DNA from: Flectobacillus longus
Lineage (GTDB): Bacteria; Bacteroidota; Bacteroidia; Cytophagales; Spirosomataceae
DNA length: 64,000 nucleotides
Assembly (NCBI RefSeq): GCF_030056705.1
Contig: NZ_JASHIC010000006.1
Span: forward strand, 124,001 to 188,000
Direction: 5' to 3'
Shown piece by piece: positions 26,423-35,990 of this stretch. The notes beneath the pieces are model-generated. The model had not been told where the DNA came from, did no database searches, and saw only the letters and a program-made list of their open reading frames with translations. The position numbers and the translations under genes were made by a program. Numbering within the stretch: position 1 is the first letter of the stretch; the number at the start of each line of letters is the position of its first letter.

Positions 26423-27601
26423 CTACTCCAACAAAAGCAACAACATTTCAGCAGCCTGCCAAGCGTTGGTTGGAGCAATGCGTAAATCCACCAAGGTTTG
26501 GTCAATAATACCGAGTGATTCGTAGTTCAAATCTATTACTTCTGCTTCCCATGTCAAAGGGTATTCACGAGCCGAGATTGGACCTTTATTTTGTTTGAAA
26601 AAATGATCTTCGGCCCACACATATTGTGGCGAGTTTAAAGCCAAGTTATCATCTACCTGATCTCCTTTCACATAATCTTTTTGAAAATCCCACCAAATCA
26701 GAGAAGAATAAGAATCATATTGTGCGGGAATTTTGTATTTATCGGGCAACTGCATTTCTTTTAGGCCAAATTTCAACCATTTTGTCTGGTAAACAGGGTG
26801 CGGAAGCATATCAGCAGTACGACCTTCAATGAAACCTTCTTTGTCAAAATTATCTGCTTCATCCAAAATTTTACTCACCAAAGGATGCTTTTTATCAGCA
26901 ACTGTCGAAAGCATATATAATACTTGCCCTAGGTTGTCAGCCTCAGCATAGCCAGCATTATTATTACGGTCAAAAGGCGTATTCAAGCCTTTAATCCAGG
27001 CTTCTATTAAAGATAAGTTATTGGTCTTTTTTAGCGCCATTGTAATAATAGCAGCACTTTTAAACCAAGGTTTGGTATAAACTAAGGCATTTGCCAATGG
27101 TTTTCCTTCCTGAATGTTCATCAATAGTTCATGATGTAGCGTTCTTAATACCGTAGGGAATTTTTTATCACTAAAGGTTGGTAAGGTAATAGGACTTTCG
27201 GCAAGAATAATCTGAAGGCTATTTTCATACACATACACGCCTGTTTCGTCTTCTTGAATATCGACAGCACGTCCGTCTTGCAATTCCAAATGTACCAAAT
27301 ATTCTGAAGGTACAATCAGGGCAGATTTTATTTTCCAACGACGAATCACACGCTTATCACTTAGTGCAACAATTCGCCCATCTTTGTAAAACATTTTGGG
27401 ACGATTGCCCATTCCAAAAAAGAAAAACTTCGCATCTGGGAGATTACGCTTTTTAGGATGTTCTTTTCTAAAGCTGGTCAGTTCTTCTCGATAAGACTGT
27501 AATAGCTTTTCAGCTTTAGGTTGTGTATATAGCTGCGCATGGCTAGTCTGAGCAAAAAGCAAATACAGAAGGCTAGTGATTAAGAGTATATAATGTTTCA
27601 T
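26423..27601 (-). CDS. Large exported protein of unknown function
   Basis: 392 aa with a clear signal peptide (MKHYILLITSLLYLLFAQTSHAQ). The N-terminal part has FFFFGMGNRPKMFYKDGRIV and strand-rich blocks; the remainder is helix-rich with many Trp and Tyr (YDSYSSLIWWDFQKDY, SPQYVWAEDHFFKQNKG). The helix-rich part is reminiscent of an alpha/alpha-toroid, but no catalytic motif is recognised. It is likely periplasmic or surface-exposed. No operon partner. Coding quality is high, so the gene is real. Confidence 0.75.
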   Translation of the reverse strand: MKHYILLITSLLYLLFAQTSHAQLYTQPKAEKLLQSYREELTSFRKEHPKKRNLPDAKFFFFGMGNRPKMFYKDGRIVALSDKRVIRRWKIKSALIVPSEYLVHLELQDGRAVDIQEDETGVYVYENSLQIILAESPITLPTFSDKKFPTVLRTLHHELLMNIQEGKPLANALVYTKPWFKSAAIITMALKKTNNLSLIEAWIKGLNTPFDRNNNAGYAEADNLGQVLYMLSTVADKKHPLVSKILDEADNFDKEGFIEGRTADMLPHPVYQTKWLKFGLKEMQLPDKYKIPAQYDSYSSLIWWDFQKDYVKGDQVDDNLALNSPQYVWAEDHFFKQNKGPISAREYPLTWEAEVIDLNYESLGIIDQTLVDLRIAPTNAWQAAEMLLLLLE

Positions 27602-27782
27602 GGCTTATTGATAGCATTAAAACATCAAATTTAGAGAATTTAAGGATATGAACTCTATATTCTCGATTTTTCCCTGTAGGTACATCAGTTGAATAAGTAC
27701 TAATACTTATTGCTATTGTGTGAGTTATGATTTAGTGAATGTGTTATTTCGGATTTGAGATTTTTGATTTCGGAAATATGAA

Positions 27783-27814
27783 AACCCACCTTTGCTACTC
27801 CCCAAAAGTGGGTT
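27783..27814 (-). terminator. Weak hairpin downstream of the exonuclease gene
   Basis: AACCCAC (27783-27789) / GTGGGTT (27808-27814), followed by TTTT on the minus strand; it is 37 nt past the stop at 27851. Confidence 0.4.
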
Positions 27815-27830
27815 ATACTTCTGCAATTCA

Positions 27831-27853
27831 ATAACTGATATACTATTAACTTA
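27831..27853. repeat. 23-nt repeat shared with 2113-2135
   Basis: ATAACTGATATACTATTAAC plus TTA; one mismatch to the copy at 2113. It overlaps the stop codon of the exonuclease gene. Confidence 0.45.
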
Positions 27854-28579
27854 AATTCTTTCGATATTGTCTTCAGGAACTAAAGGTAGATTATGAAATT
27901 TTAGATAGAGCTGCGCTAATACGACGACATCTTCCTGGCAATATCTGGCAATTTTAGGAAGATCTTTTTCCACATAATAGGTGTGATTTACCAAATCGCC
28001 ACTCAACTCAACCTTACTGCTTGGTATATTGAAAATGGCTGCCAGTAAATCTAAAGAGGTATAATTTTTCTTATCACCAAACTTCCACAACTCTAAAGTA
28101 TCCAAATGAGGTATTTCCCATGGTTTTTTACCTGCTAATTGCAAGGATTTGGGAATATTAACTTCATTTATCAACATTCGTCTACATAGATATGGATAAT
28201 CAAACTCCTTGCCGTTGTGTGCACAAAGCATGAGGCTATTACCTTTATATTTGGATTCAATGAGTGATGAGAATTGCGATAAAAGCTCTGTTTCCGAATC
28301 GGCGGTGAGTGTTTTTACCTTGAAACAAAGTTGATTGTCGTCGTCCCAATGAAAAAAGCCTAAGCCAATCGCTACGACTTTACCAAACTCAGCATAAATC
28401 CCCGCTCGTTCAAAATACAATTTTCCTTCATCGTATTGGTGAGGGTTTTGCATATAACTTGCTTTTTTTGACCAAAATTCTTGCATACGTGTAGGCACTT
28501 CATCCCAACTTCCGTGAGCAGAAACAGTTTCGATATCAATAAATAAGAGATTTTTTGCGATTTTAGCTAAGTCAAGCAT
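27851..28579 (-). CDS. PolB-like 3'-5' exonuclease (DEDD superfamily)
   Basis: 242 aa ribonuclease H-fold exonuclease related to the proofreading domain of family B polymerases. Exo I FIDIETV (D and E metal ligands, residues 14-20), Exo II AHNGKEFDYPYLCRR (D), and Exo III YCQEDVVVLAQLY (DEDDy-like). No polymerase domain is attached; free-standing members are frequent in Bacteroidota. Substrate may be DNA or RNA. Confidence 0.88.
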   Translation of the reverse strand: MLDLAKIAKNLLFIDIETVSAHGSWDEVPTRMQEFWSKKASYMQNPHQYDEGKLYFERAGIYAEFGKVVAIGLGFFHWDDDNQLCFKVKTLTADSETELLSQFSSLIESKYKGNSLMLCAHNGKEFDYPYLCRRMLINEVNIPKSLQLAGKKPWEIPHLDTLELWKFGDKKNYTSLDLLAAIFNIPSSKVELSGDLVNHTYYVEKDLPKIARYCQEDVVVLAQLYLKFHNLPLVPEDNIERI

Positions 28580-28608
28580 AGAAGGTAATGGTTAAAGTGT
28601 AGTAAAAC

Positions 28609-28632
28609 TGGCTGATAGATTACTATCAGCCA
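28609..28632 (-). terminator. Hairpin terminator of the 135-aa gene
   Basis: TGGCTGATAG (28609-28618) / CTATCAGCCA (28623-28632), perfect 10-bp stem, 4-nt loop, followed by GTTTTA on the minus strand; 6 nt from the stop codon. Confidence 0.7.
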
Positions 28633-28638
28633 AAATGG

Positions 28639-29046
28639 TTATTCATGGAGTACCCCTTCAAGCTCCAATTGAGCTATTGGAATTAGGTTTTCTTCACGAA
28701 TACTATCAGGAACAAAGATAAACTTTTTATCAAAAATCTGATTCCCAATATAATAACTCACCCAATATTCATTATTGATATGAAAAACATCTGGTGAGAT
28801 AGGCTCTATTTTGACGATTTCTTCAGCAGGAATTTCTTTAAAAAAATGACGTAAAGAAGCCGTTTTGATTTTATTTCCTTCCAAATCAATTCCATAACCA
28901 CTTGATGTTACAAATACCGTATCAATAGGGTTTTTCAAGCGATTAATTAAATATACATCCCAAAGGACATTTCCAAGTTCATCCTGACGACGTGCAACAG
29001 CTACTTTTACGCCATCAACGGTAGGATGGATTATATCTTTTTTCAT
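28639..29046 (-). CDS. Conserved hypothetical cytosolic protein
   Basis: 135 aa without signal or membrane segment. Beta-rich: DGVKVAVARRQDELGNVLWDVYLIN then SSGYGIDLEGNKIKTASLRHFFKEI and VSYYIGNQIFDKKFIFVPDSI. I recall similar short proteins in other Cytophagales but no assigned function. It ends with a good terminator and is about 60 nt upstream of the exonuclease gene. Confidence 0.75.
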   Translation of the reverse strand: MKKDIIHPTVDGVKVAVARRQDELGNVLWDVYLINRLKNPIDTVFVTSSGYGIDLEGNKIKTASLRHFFKEIPAEEIVKIEPISPDVFHINNEYWVSYYIGNQIFDKKFIFVPDSIREENLIPIAQLELEGVLHE

Positions 29047-29164
29047 AAATGCTTTGTTGTATTCTTCGTAAAATATGAGAAGACCTCTCTATTCATTTTA
29101 TATTGTGTTCTATCATTACTTCATAATAAAGTTGATAAAATAGAATCTCTATTATTCAAATTTG

Positions 29165-30295
29165 CTATTCTATAGACTCATCTATTTCAGGCATCTCAGT
29201 ATAGTTGAACTCGACCTTACTTTGTGTAATTATCTCCTCTAAAATATTTTTGAGATACCCTAATTTTATACTATCCATAAAGCGTTGGTTAAGTACTGGA
29301 ATATTAATTATTTCTTCAATACAGCTCATATACTTATCAACAATAGCTGTAATCAAATAAATTTTGCTTGTATTATTCTTAATTTTCGTCAAAATATTAT
29401 CAACTGACTCCTCTGATTTGATAACGAACGTGATGGGAAATTTTTGAATTTTGTCTATATCCAGAAAGTACTTCTTAAAGTCTAACGTTTCTGTTACTTG
29501 AAAAAAACGCCCCAAGGGCTTCATAACAAAGTCAATTCCGCCATCATTTGCGTTGGTTCTTCCCGTTTTGAAAAGCTGTAGGTTTTCTTTCGTTAATTGA
29601 TCTACTTCATTGCCCCAATATATGTGTTGATCGTGATAATAATACTTAAGAATAGAAAAGCTCACAATTTCAAAAAGTCGTGCGTCAACATTCGGTGCAA
29701 GCAGATTAATGATAAATTCAATTACTTCGTCTGGATTTGACTTCTCTATTTCTTTAAATTCTTCAAGAGTTTTTATGAAACGTTGGAAAGCATCTTACTT
29801 TGTTCTTATATATTCATCAATAATTTCAATGATTACATCGGCTAAATTGTACGTAGTTTCACCAATTTTTACAGTAAGCAGATGTTCGTTTATCCAGTAT
29901 CGATTTGTTTCAAGATTTCTTAGAATAGGAATAAAATCAGAAGTTGGAAAATACTTTTGAAACTCCGCATTCATACGGTTATTTAAAGTATGGTTTTGCA
30001 ACTTACTACCAAATGGCAATTCTCTTTGTCTAGTAAACAAGCTTACAAAAGCCGCACCTTCATAATCTGCGTAGCCACCTTGTTTATCATAGCCATGAGC
30101 CAAGTAATCTTCAATAATAACATAAATAGCGTACAGATTAGCAAAACTAGACCGAGCTTTTGAGCCTTTATTTACCGACTGTGTTTTAAAATTTAAGTAT
30201 TGAATTAACTGACTATTATTAAAAATATCCTCGCTATGTTTCCCAAAATATTTTGTTAAGGCTTTTTTGATATTAGCCGTGAATATATGTTCCAT
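29165..30295 (-). pseudogene. Type II restriction endonuclease, split by an in-frame stop
   Basis: One continuous reading frame of about 376 codons from ATG 30295 (open further to 30376) is interrupted only by TAA at 29795-29797. The N-terminal part (166 aa) ends EIIDEYIRTK. Directly after the stop the same frame reads DAFQRFIKTLEEFKEIEKSN and continues without another stop to 29165, with no ATG near its beginning. The nuclease-like motif GGIDFVMKPLGRFFQVTE (D, then Q-V-T-E) lies in the downstream part, so the truncated product would lack it. The ATG overlaps the methyltransferase stop by 23 nt. Restriction role is inferred from this coupling and fold-like motif; the family was not recognised. 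Confidence 0.65.
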
Positions 30296-31154
30296 TGGGT
30301 TCAAATAGGGTTGTTTGGTTAATATTCGCTGTTTTTTCAGTTTCAAAAGTGCGAACGTCTCTGTGAAGTTTTTCACCTTTGTACTCGTCTGCCAATTGTA
30401 AACGTCTTAACCCTATTTTGATATACTCATCTTGTAACTCTATTCCGATACTGTTTCTATTGAGTTTTTTAGCAACAAAACAAGTAGTAAAAGTTCCAGA
30501 AAAGGGGTCTAAAACCAAATCACCTTCATTAGAACTTGCCTTAATAATTCGCTCCAGTAATGCAATAGGCTTTTGGGTTGGATGGTTCTCGTATTCATCC
30601 ATACGGTACCGCACGCGTGGAAAATCCCATACATTACCTGGTACTTTCTCAGAGCTATAAACAGAAGGGACAGCCTTGCGATAATCAATAAGTTTACGTT
30701 TAGCTCCAGTTTTGGCTTCTACCAAAATATCATTTGCATTGAACGTATAATTATTTTTGTCTTTTACACAGAACAATATTGGTTCATACATCGAACCAAA
30801 ATATTTTTTTGCCTGCACTCCTGAACTGTCATAACTCCAAACTACTCTTGAAAGTATATCTAGTTTTTTGCGAAGAAATATATCAAAATATGGCATAAAT
30901 TGAGTAGCAGTCATTACATAAAAACTACCTCTTGGTTTGAGCTTTTGGATACATAAGTCAAGCCATTGATAACACCAATCTAAATAAGCTTCTTCAGTTT
31001 TCCATTTTTCAATATGTCCATTAAAATTCTTCCCAATATTGTAAGGTGGATCAGCAAATATGAGGTCAACAGAACTGTCTGGTAGCGATTTTAGAGCATC
31101 CAAAGCATCTCCGTGAATAATTTTATGTATGTCATTTCCAAATGTTTCCATCAT
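30273..31154 (-). CDS. Adenine-specific DNA methyltransferase, YhdJ-like
   Basis: 293 aa N6-adenine MTase of the beta class: DPPYN (35-39) precedes the SAM motif DPFSG (216-220). WSYDSSGVQAKKYFGSMYEP (106-125), KVPGNVWDFPRVRY and ENHPTQKP are very like E. coli YhdJ (M.EcoKII, which methylates ATGCAT), so a related specificity is plausible but unproven. Unlike the solitary YhdJ, this gene is followed by an overlapping restriction-like frame, making a type II R-M pair. AT-richness and position between housekeeping genes suggest horizontal gain. Start is one of two adjacent ATGs. Confidence 0.9.
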   Translation of the reverse strand: MMETFGNDIHKIIHGDALDALKSLPDSSVDLIFADPPYNIGKNFNGHIEKWKTEEAYLDWCYQWLDLCIQKLKPRGSFYVMTATQFMPYFDIFLRKKLDILSRVVWSYDSSGVQAKKYFGSMYEPILFCVKDKNNYTFNANDILVEAKTGAKRKLIDYRKAVPSVYSSEKVPGNVWDFPRVRYRMDEYENHPTQKPIALLERIIKASSNEGDLVLDPFSGTFTTCFVAKKLNRNSIGIELQDEYIKIGLRRLQLADEYKGEKLHRDVRTFETEKTANINQTTLFEPNGTYIHG

Positions 31155-31248
31155 TCATTTTTTGCTAAGTCCGTGAGTTTAGAATAATACCTTCTTTTTA
31201 CTAGAAATTATTAATTTTCTCATTTTAGAAAAAATCGTATTCAATCAC

Positions 31249-31962
31249 TTACGCTATTTCAAATTCAAATATCTCTTTCAAATGCCCTAACATGCGACTT
31301 TCTACTTCAGTCATTTCTATCTCGCGACCAACTTCCAACGAAATAGATGTCACAGCTTTATCGTCGATTCCACAGGGTACAATATGAGAAAAATAACTCA
31401 AGTCGGTATTTACATTCAAGGCAAAGCCGTGCATAGTGACCCAACGACTAGCTTTTACACCCATAGCACAGATTTTACGAGGATTTTTTTGTTCAACAAA
31501 ATCAATCCATACACCTGTGAGCCCATCGATTCGACCTGCTTCGATACCGTAATCTGCACAAGTACGAATTACGGCTTCTTCCATAAAACGCATGTATCGA
31601 TGAATATCGGTAAAGAAATTTTCTAAATCAAAAATCGGATAACCCACCAACTGACCGTAACCATGATAGGTAATATCGCCTCCTCGGTTGATTTTAAAAT
31701 ACTGGGCATGATACTTCTCCAAACCTTCGTCGTCCAACAATAAATGCTCTGGTTTACCACTTTTTCCTAGCGTATATACATGCGGATGCTGACAAAACAA
31801 AAGATAGTTAGGCGTTGCCCTTGGGGTTTCCTCAGGACTAATTTTACGGTTTTGTAGTTTAATCTCTACTATTTCAGCATGGAGTTTTTCTTGATAATCC
31901 CAAGCTTCTTGGTAATCTATTACTCCTAAACTCTGAAACTTTACCTTTTTATGCTGTTCCAT
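31249..31962 (-). CDS. lipB: Octanoyltransferase (lipoate biosynthesis)
   Basis: 237 aa. Transfers octanoyl from acyl carrier protein to the E2/H-protein lysine. RGGDITYHGYGQLVGYPIFDL holds the LipB substrate-binding block; MGVKASRWVTMHGFALNVN carries the conserved Lys, and HIVPCGI the catalytic Cys. Divergent from yraN (93 nt between starts). Confidence 0.95.
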   Translation of the reverse strand: MEQHKKVKFQSLGVIDYQEAWDYQEKLHAEIVEIKLQNRKISPEETPRATPNYLLFCQHPHVYTLGKSGKPEHLLLDDEGLEKYHAQYFKINRGGDITYHGYGQLVGYPIFDLENFFTDIHRYMRFMEEAVIRTCADYGIEAGRIDGLTGVWIDFVEQKNPRKICAMGVKASRWVTMHGFALNVNTDLSYFSHIVPCGIDDKAVTSISLEVGREIEMTEVESRMLGHLKEIFEFEIA

Positions 31963-32054
31963 TTTTCACAACACTGTTCTTTCTAGTGCCAAAGAAATTT
32001 AAAGTAAAAAATATTTATTTTCTTATCAAACAACAAACCCTAATAGATAATTCA

Positions 32055-32408
32055 ATGGCCGAACACCTAGACACTGGTCGCGAAGCAGAAGACTTGGCTG
32101 CGTCCTATTTAATCGACAAAGGCTACGAAATTGTAGCCCGAAATTACCGTTATGGTCATGCCGAAGTGGATTTAATTATCCGAAAAGGCATTTTTTTAGT
32201 CTTTGTTGAGGTAAAATCCCGCAAGAATATCAAATTCGGAATGCCCGAAGCCGCAGTTAGCAAACTCAAAGTCTCGCTAGTCAAACGTGCAGCTGATTTT
32301 TACGTTTACAAAACCAATTGGCACAAACAAATACGATTTGATGTCATATCGATTATTTTTCGCTCAGATGGTTTCGAAATCAAGCATTTTGAAGATGCCT
32401 TTTATTAG
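32055..32408 (+). CDS. YraN family endonuclease-like protein (UPF0102)
   Basis: 117 aa from the ATG at 32055; the frame opens earlier (31986) but MAEHLDTGREAEDLAASYL is the usual start. HAEVDLIIRKGIFLVFVEVKSRKN contains the D...ExK active-site pattern of a PD-(D/E)XK fold. YraN proteins are widely conserved with no settled role; a link to DNA processing is suspected from the fold. Confidence 0.92.
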   Translation: MAEHLDTGREAEDLAASYLIDKGYEIVARNYRYGHAEVDLIIRKGIFLVFVEVKSRKNIKFGMPEAAVSKLKVSLVKRAADFYVYKTNWHKQIRFDVISIIFRSDGFEIKHFEDAFY

Positions 32409-32413
32409 ATGTT

Positions 32414-32464
32414 AGCAAAAGGGGCAAAGCGTATTCACAAAGCTTCGCTTTGTCCCTTTTGGCT
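32414..32464. terminator. Bidirectional terminator between yraN and a methyltransferase gene
   Basis: AGCAAAAGGGGCAAAGCG (32414-32431) pairs with CGCTTTGTCCCTTTTGGCT (32446-32464), one mismatch, between convergent genes. Confidence 0.75.
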
Positions 32465-32473
32465 AAGCTTACG

Positions 32474-33205
32474 CTATTTTTCTAAAATAAAAATCATTCG
32501 TGGCGATGTTTCAATATCAAAAGTATTGAGATGATAATCTCCAAAAATTTGCTTGAGTTTTAAACCCGCCGCTGAGAAATAATGCTGGAAATCAGTCAAT
32601 GAAATAGCTTGTACTTTTTCATGAAAGTGATATTCATGACCCTCGTCCGTAAAATCTATATCTTTGATGATAAAGCCCTCTTGCAAGGTTTTAGTAATCT
32701 CAAAACGAATACCGTCAATTTCTTTTACCTGAAAAGGTAATAGTTGTTTTTTCACGTATTCTGTATTGAAAAAATCCATCACAAAAATACCTCCTTTGCG
32801 CAGGTTGCGAGCTGCCGCCTGAAATGCCTTGATATTTTCGTCGTGATTTTCGAGATAGCCAAAGCTAGTGAATAGGTTTAGGATAAAATCGAAATATCTT
32901 TCTTCAAAAACTTCACGCATATCGTGCACAAAAAAATGAAGATGTGCATTTTCGTAAATTTTAGCAAAAGCAATACTCTGTGGCGATAAGTCAACACCTG
33001 TTACCTCAAACCCTTTTTGATTGAGATAAATAGCGTGACGCCCCTTACCACAGGCCAAATCCATAATATGATGTTCTGGCTGAATTTGTAAATACGATGA
33101 TAGTTGGTCCATAAAAAGCTGAGCCTCCTTGTCATCACGTTCTTTGTAAAGAATGTGATAATAAGGCGAATCAAACCACGAGCTAAACCATTCTTTCGTC
33201 ATCAT
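32474..33205 (-). CDS. Class I SAM-dependent methyltransferase
   Basis: 243 aa. Rossmann SAM-binding motif I is IMDLACGKGRHAIYLNQKGF (about 48-67), motif II VTGVDLSPQSI, and YFDFILNLFTSFGYLE follows. The C-terminal half is the small-molecule methyltransferase type. Substrate unknown. Two adjacent ATGs can start it. Convergent with yraN. Confidence 0.85.
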   Translation of the reverse strand: MMTKEWFSSWFDSPYYHILYKERDDKEAQLFMDQLSSYLQIQPEHHIMDLACGKGRHAIYLNQKGFEVTGVDLSPQSIAFAKIYENAHLHFFVHDMREVFEERYFDFILNLFTSFGYLENHDENIKAFQAAARNLRKGGIFVMDFFNTEYVKKQLLPFQVKEIDGIRFEITKTLQEGFIIKDIDFTDEGHEYHFHEKVQAISLTDFQHYFSAAGLKLKQIFGDYHLNTFDIETSPRMIFILEK

Positions 33206-33325
33206 TGTAAATGTTTGTTACTGGTGAATAGTGATATGTTATCAGGAAGGTTTGTAAGCTTTTGATGATAACTCTATTACTATTTTACTTCAGGTTATTG
33301 GTTGTGATTAACCTGAAGCTATTTT

Positions 33326-34267
33326 TTACAATCTTAAAGCGTCATGATTGGTCAAGAAATCTTGATAAGCCAAACCAATTCCCTCTTCTAATTCAATTTT
33401 ATGTTTCCAACCATAACTGTGTAGTTTTGAAACATCCATCAATTTGCGTGGTGTCCCATCTGGTTTAGAGGTATCCCATACTAGTTCACCTTCAAAACCT
33501 ACTACATTTTTTACGGTATTCGCTAATTCTTTGATGGTTACGTCGGTACCTGTTCCTATATTTACCAACTCACGCTCGTTGTAATTTTCCATCAAATATA
33601 AGCATGCTTCTGCCAAATCGTCAGCGTGTAAGAACTCACGCATAGGAGAGCCTGTACCCCAAAGTGTTACTTTGGGAGCACCGTTGATTTTTGCCTCATG
33701 AAATTTACGAATCATTGCTGGCAATACGTGTGAGTTTTGTAAGTCATAATTATCGTTAGGACCATACAAATTGGTAGGCATTGCCGAAATAAAATTACAG
33801 CCATACTGATTGCGATATTCTTCGCACATTTTGATACCTGCAATTTTGGCAATAGCATAAGGCTCATTGGTATATTCCAAATAGCCACTCAACAAGTATT
33901 CTTCTTTTAAAGGCTGTGGCGCTAATTTTGGATAAATACAAGAAGAACCCAAAAACATCAATTTCGTCACCTTATTTACATAAGCACTATGAATGACATT
34001 GTTCTGTATCGAAAGGTTTTCGTACAAGAAATCGGCACGATAAGTGTTATTAGCTACAATACCACCCACTTTGGCAGCAGCAAGGAATACATAGTCAGGT
34101 TTTTCGGCAGCAAAGAAATCTGCTACTGCCTGTTGGTTGCGTAAGTCTAATTCCTTAGATGTACGAAGCAGAAAATTGGTATATCCTGCTTTTTGTAATG
34201 CTCGTAAAATGGCAGAACCCACCATTCCACGATGTCCTGCTACATAGATTTTTGCGTCTTTTTCCAC
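33326..34267 (-). CDS. fcl: GDP-L-fucose synthase
   Basis: 313 aa short-chain dehydrogenase of the extended type. It epimerises and reduces GDP-4-keto-6-deoxymannose to GDP-L-fucose for surface glycans. [14 protein letters not shown] (11-24) binds NADP; the catalytic SSC...YxxxK triad appears in FLGSSCIYP and PYAIAKIAG. No GDP-mannose dehydratase gene is adjacent. Complete. Confidence 0.95.
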   Translation of the reverse strand: MEKDAKIYVAGHRGMVGSAILRALQKAGYTNFLLRTSKELDLRNQQAVADFFAAEKPDYVFLAAAKVGGIVANNTYRADFLYENLSIQNNVIHSAYVNKVTKLMFLGSSCIYPKLAPQPLKEEYLLSGYLEYTNEPYAIAKIAGIKMCEEYRNQYGCNFISAMPTNLYGPNDNYDLQNSHVLPAMIRKFHEAKINGAPKVTLWGTGSPMREFLHADDLAEACLYLMENYNERELVNIGTGTDVTIKELANTVKNVVGFEGELVWDTSKPDGTPRKLMDVSKLHSYGWKHKIELEEGIGLAYQDFLTNHDALRL

Positions 34268-34505
34268 GGGTTAATTGATTATTGATGTTCTGGAAAACAG
34301 AATCATTTCCAGCGATTTATATCTTAAATAACATTTTTTTGCAAAACAAAAGTTTACAAATATCACCTAAATTCAAGAGTTTTGCCAGAAGGCTTTTTGT
34401 TGAAATTTGGATAACAAGATTTCTCTTCCTTCTTTTGTTTAAAAATAAATAAGCAAATTTTTCGTTTGCAAAAGTAATAGATTAGCCTTTGACTACGTGC
34501 TACCC

Positions 34506-35528
34506 ATGAGAAGTTTATCCTTTCCCACTACTTTTATCTCGTTGATTTCCATCTTACTACTTCATAGTACTGTAACTTGTATTGCCCAACAAAAAGACGA
34601 ATTTAAGTCGAGTAGTAAGCCCAAAACCGATACTACCGCTCGCAAAAAAGGGATTTTGGGAGGACTTATCCAGACTGATGTGCTCGATAATATCAAAAAT
34701 GCAAAGAAGACTATTTCGGACGTAAAAGACGATATAAAAAATAATAAAGAAAAAGCCGAAGAGTTTTCAGCTGACTTAAGCGGTGACCTTGGTTTGAAAG
34801 TAAAAAAAGATACCAAGAAAGGTAAAAAAGTAAAAAAAGCGCCTAAAGACGAATATTCGGGAATCAAGTTTGAACGCCGTATCGGCGAATATGGTACGGG
34901 CAACCGCTTTACTGTGGAAGAAATTAACGTATTGAGAAATCCTGATGAAGCTACACCAAGTGTTTATGCCAAAGAAATTTGGTGGTATGATCCAAAACTA
35001 CGTCGTATTACTAATACCCCTCGTAAAGATCTAGAGTATGGTGAAGTTTGTCATGGGCCTTACAAGAAATACGTCAACGATGAATTAGTTGAAGAAGGCT
35101 TTTTTTATGTTGGTGTAAAGGATGGTCGTTGGGAAACTTACAATCAAGAATTTATTCTTTTGACAAAAGATAAATACAAAAATGGCTTTCCAGCAGACTC
35201 TCATTTTTCGTATTATGACAAAGAACAAAAGAAACTAAAAGAAGTAATCCCTGTAAAATTTGGGAAAGTAACTGGTGAATATCGTTCATTTTACGATGGT
35301 GGACAGCTCAAAGAAGAAGGGAAATTTGAAGATAGTATCAAGGTGGGTCGTTGGAGAGAATATCATCAATTTGGTGCTATGGGTCGTCTGAAAAAAGAAA
35401 CGATGTATCCCAAAGATAAATTCGAAAAAGGCGAAGCGGTTGTTCTTCAAGAGAGAGATAACACAGGAAAATTGATTTATGAAGCACCCAAACAACAAAA
35501 ACGAAAGGTTGAGGATGACGATAATTAA
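34506..35528 (+). CDS. Exported protein with MORN/YwqK-like repeats
   Basis: 340 aa from ATG 34506; a GTG at 34497 would add three residues. Signal peptide (about 1-27, ending CIAQQ). A Lys/Asp-rich, possibly disordered region follows (30-110), then repeated G-x-(W/Y)-x-x-(Y/F) units such as PYKKYVNDELVEEGFFYVGV, KDGRWETYN, GEYRSFYDGGQLKEEGKFED and KVGRWREYH, which match the YwqK/MORN-variant repeat. Such repeats often occur on secreted Bacteroidota proteins; no specific function can be given. Confidence 0.8.
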   Translation: MRSLSFPTTFISLISILLLHSTVTCIAQQKDEFKSSSKPKTDTTARKKGILGGLIQTDVLDNIKNAKKTISDVKDDIKNNKEKAEEFSADLSGDLGLKVKKDTKKGKKVKKAPKDEYSGIKFERRIGEYGTGNRFTVEEINVLRNPDEATPSVYAKEIWWYDPKLRRITNTPRKDLEYGEVCHGPYKKYVNDELVEEGFFYVGVKDGRWETYNQEFILLTKDKYKNGFPADSHFSYYDKEQKKLKEVIPVKFGKVTGEYRSFYDGGQLKEEGKFEDSIKVGRWREYHQFGAMGRLKKETMYPKDKFEKGEAVVLQERDNTGKLIYEAPKQQKRKVEDDDN

Positions 35529-35723
35529 GTATGAGTGCTGAATTGTGAGTGATGAGTTTTGGGTGTAATTTTATGATTACTAATATTTTATCTCATCAAT
35601 TTCTTAAATTTAATTCTGCACGATTACTTAAGTTAGTGGGCAAAATTAAAATAATTTTACCCGCATTAAGCTCTAGGCTAAAAGTTGAAATGAATTTCTC
35701 ATGAAATAATTTAAGCTTTTTTG

Positions 35724-35760
35724 CCTAATGCCTACGGCTTACTGGCTAAAGCGTTAAAAT
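35724..35760. repeat. Dispersed intergenic repeat (GCCTANGGCTTAC type), copy 2
   Basis: CTAATGCCTACGGCTTACTG then GCTAAAGCGTTAAAA; compare 15107-15146. Confidence 0.5.
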
Positions 35761-35768
35761 ATTTTTTG

Positions 35769-35792
35769 AGCCTAAGGGGTATCCCTTGGGCT
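35769..35792 (+). terminator. Hairpin terminator
   Basis: AGCCTAAGGG / CCCTTGGGCT with loop GTAT, followed by TTTTTG. It could end the MORN-like gene transcript, 240 nt downstream of its stop. Confidence 0.65.
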
Positions 35793-35990
35793 TTTTGTAT
35801 TTTATCTTGATTATATGCAGTTGAAATATGAGAGTAATCTCCATTTATAAAAGATAACCTTCAGTCAAGAACACTAAATTACAGATAGGCTGTTAAATTG
35901 CTTATGAAATGATTTTTGGGTACTAAATGTGGAAAATAGGTTTCTTCCATGTCTTAGTTCTCTATATAGTTCTTTACAAAAAACAAACTC

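Larger units (their letters stand above)
35529..35990. other. Long intergenic region with repeats and a terminator
   Basis: 462 nt. Contains a GTGCTGAATTGTGAGTGATG stretch (from 35534) of the type also seen at 37471, repeat copy 2 of the GCCTANGGCTTAC type (35724-35760) and a terminator (35769-35792). The rest up to the dehydrogenase start shows nothing I can identify. Confidence 0.6.
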
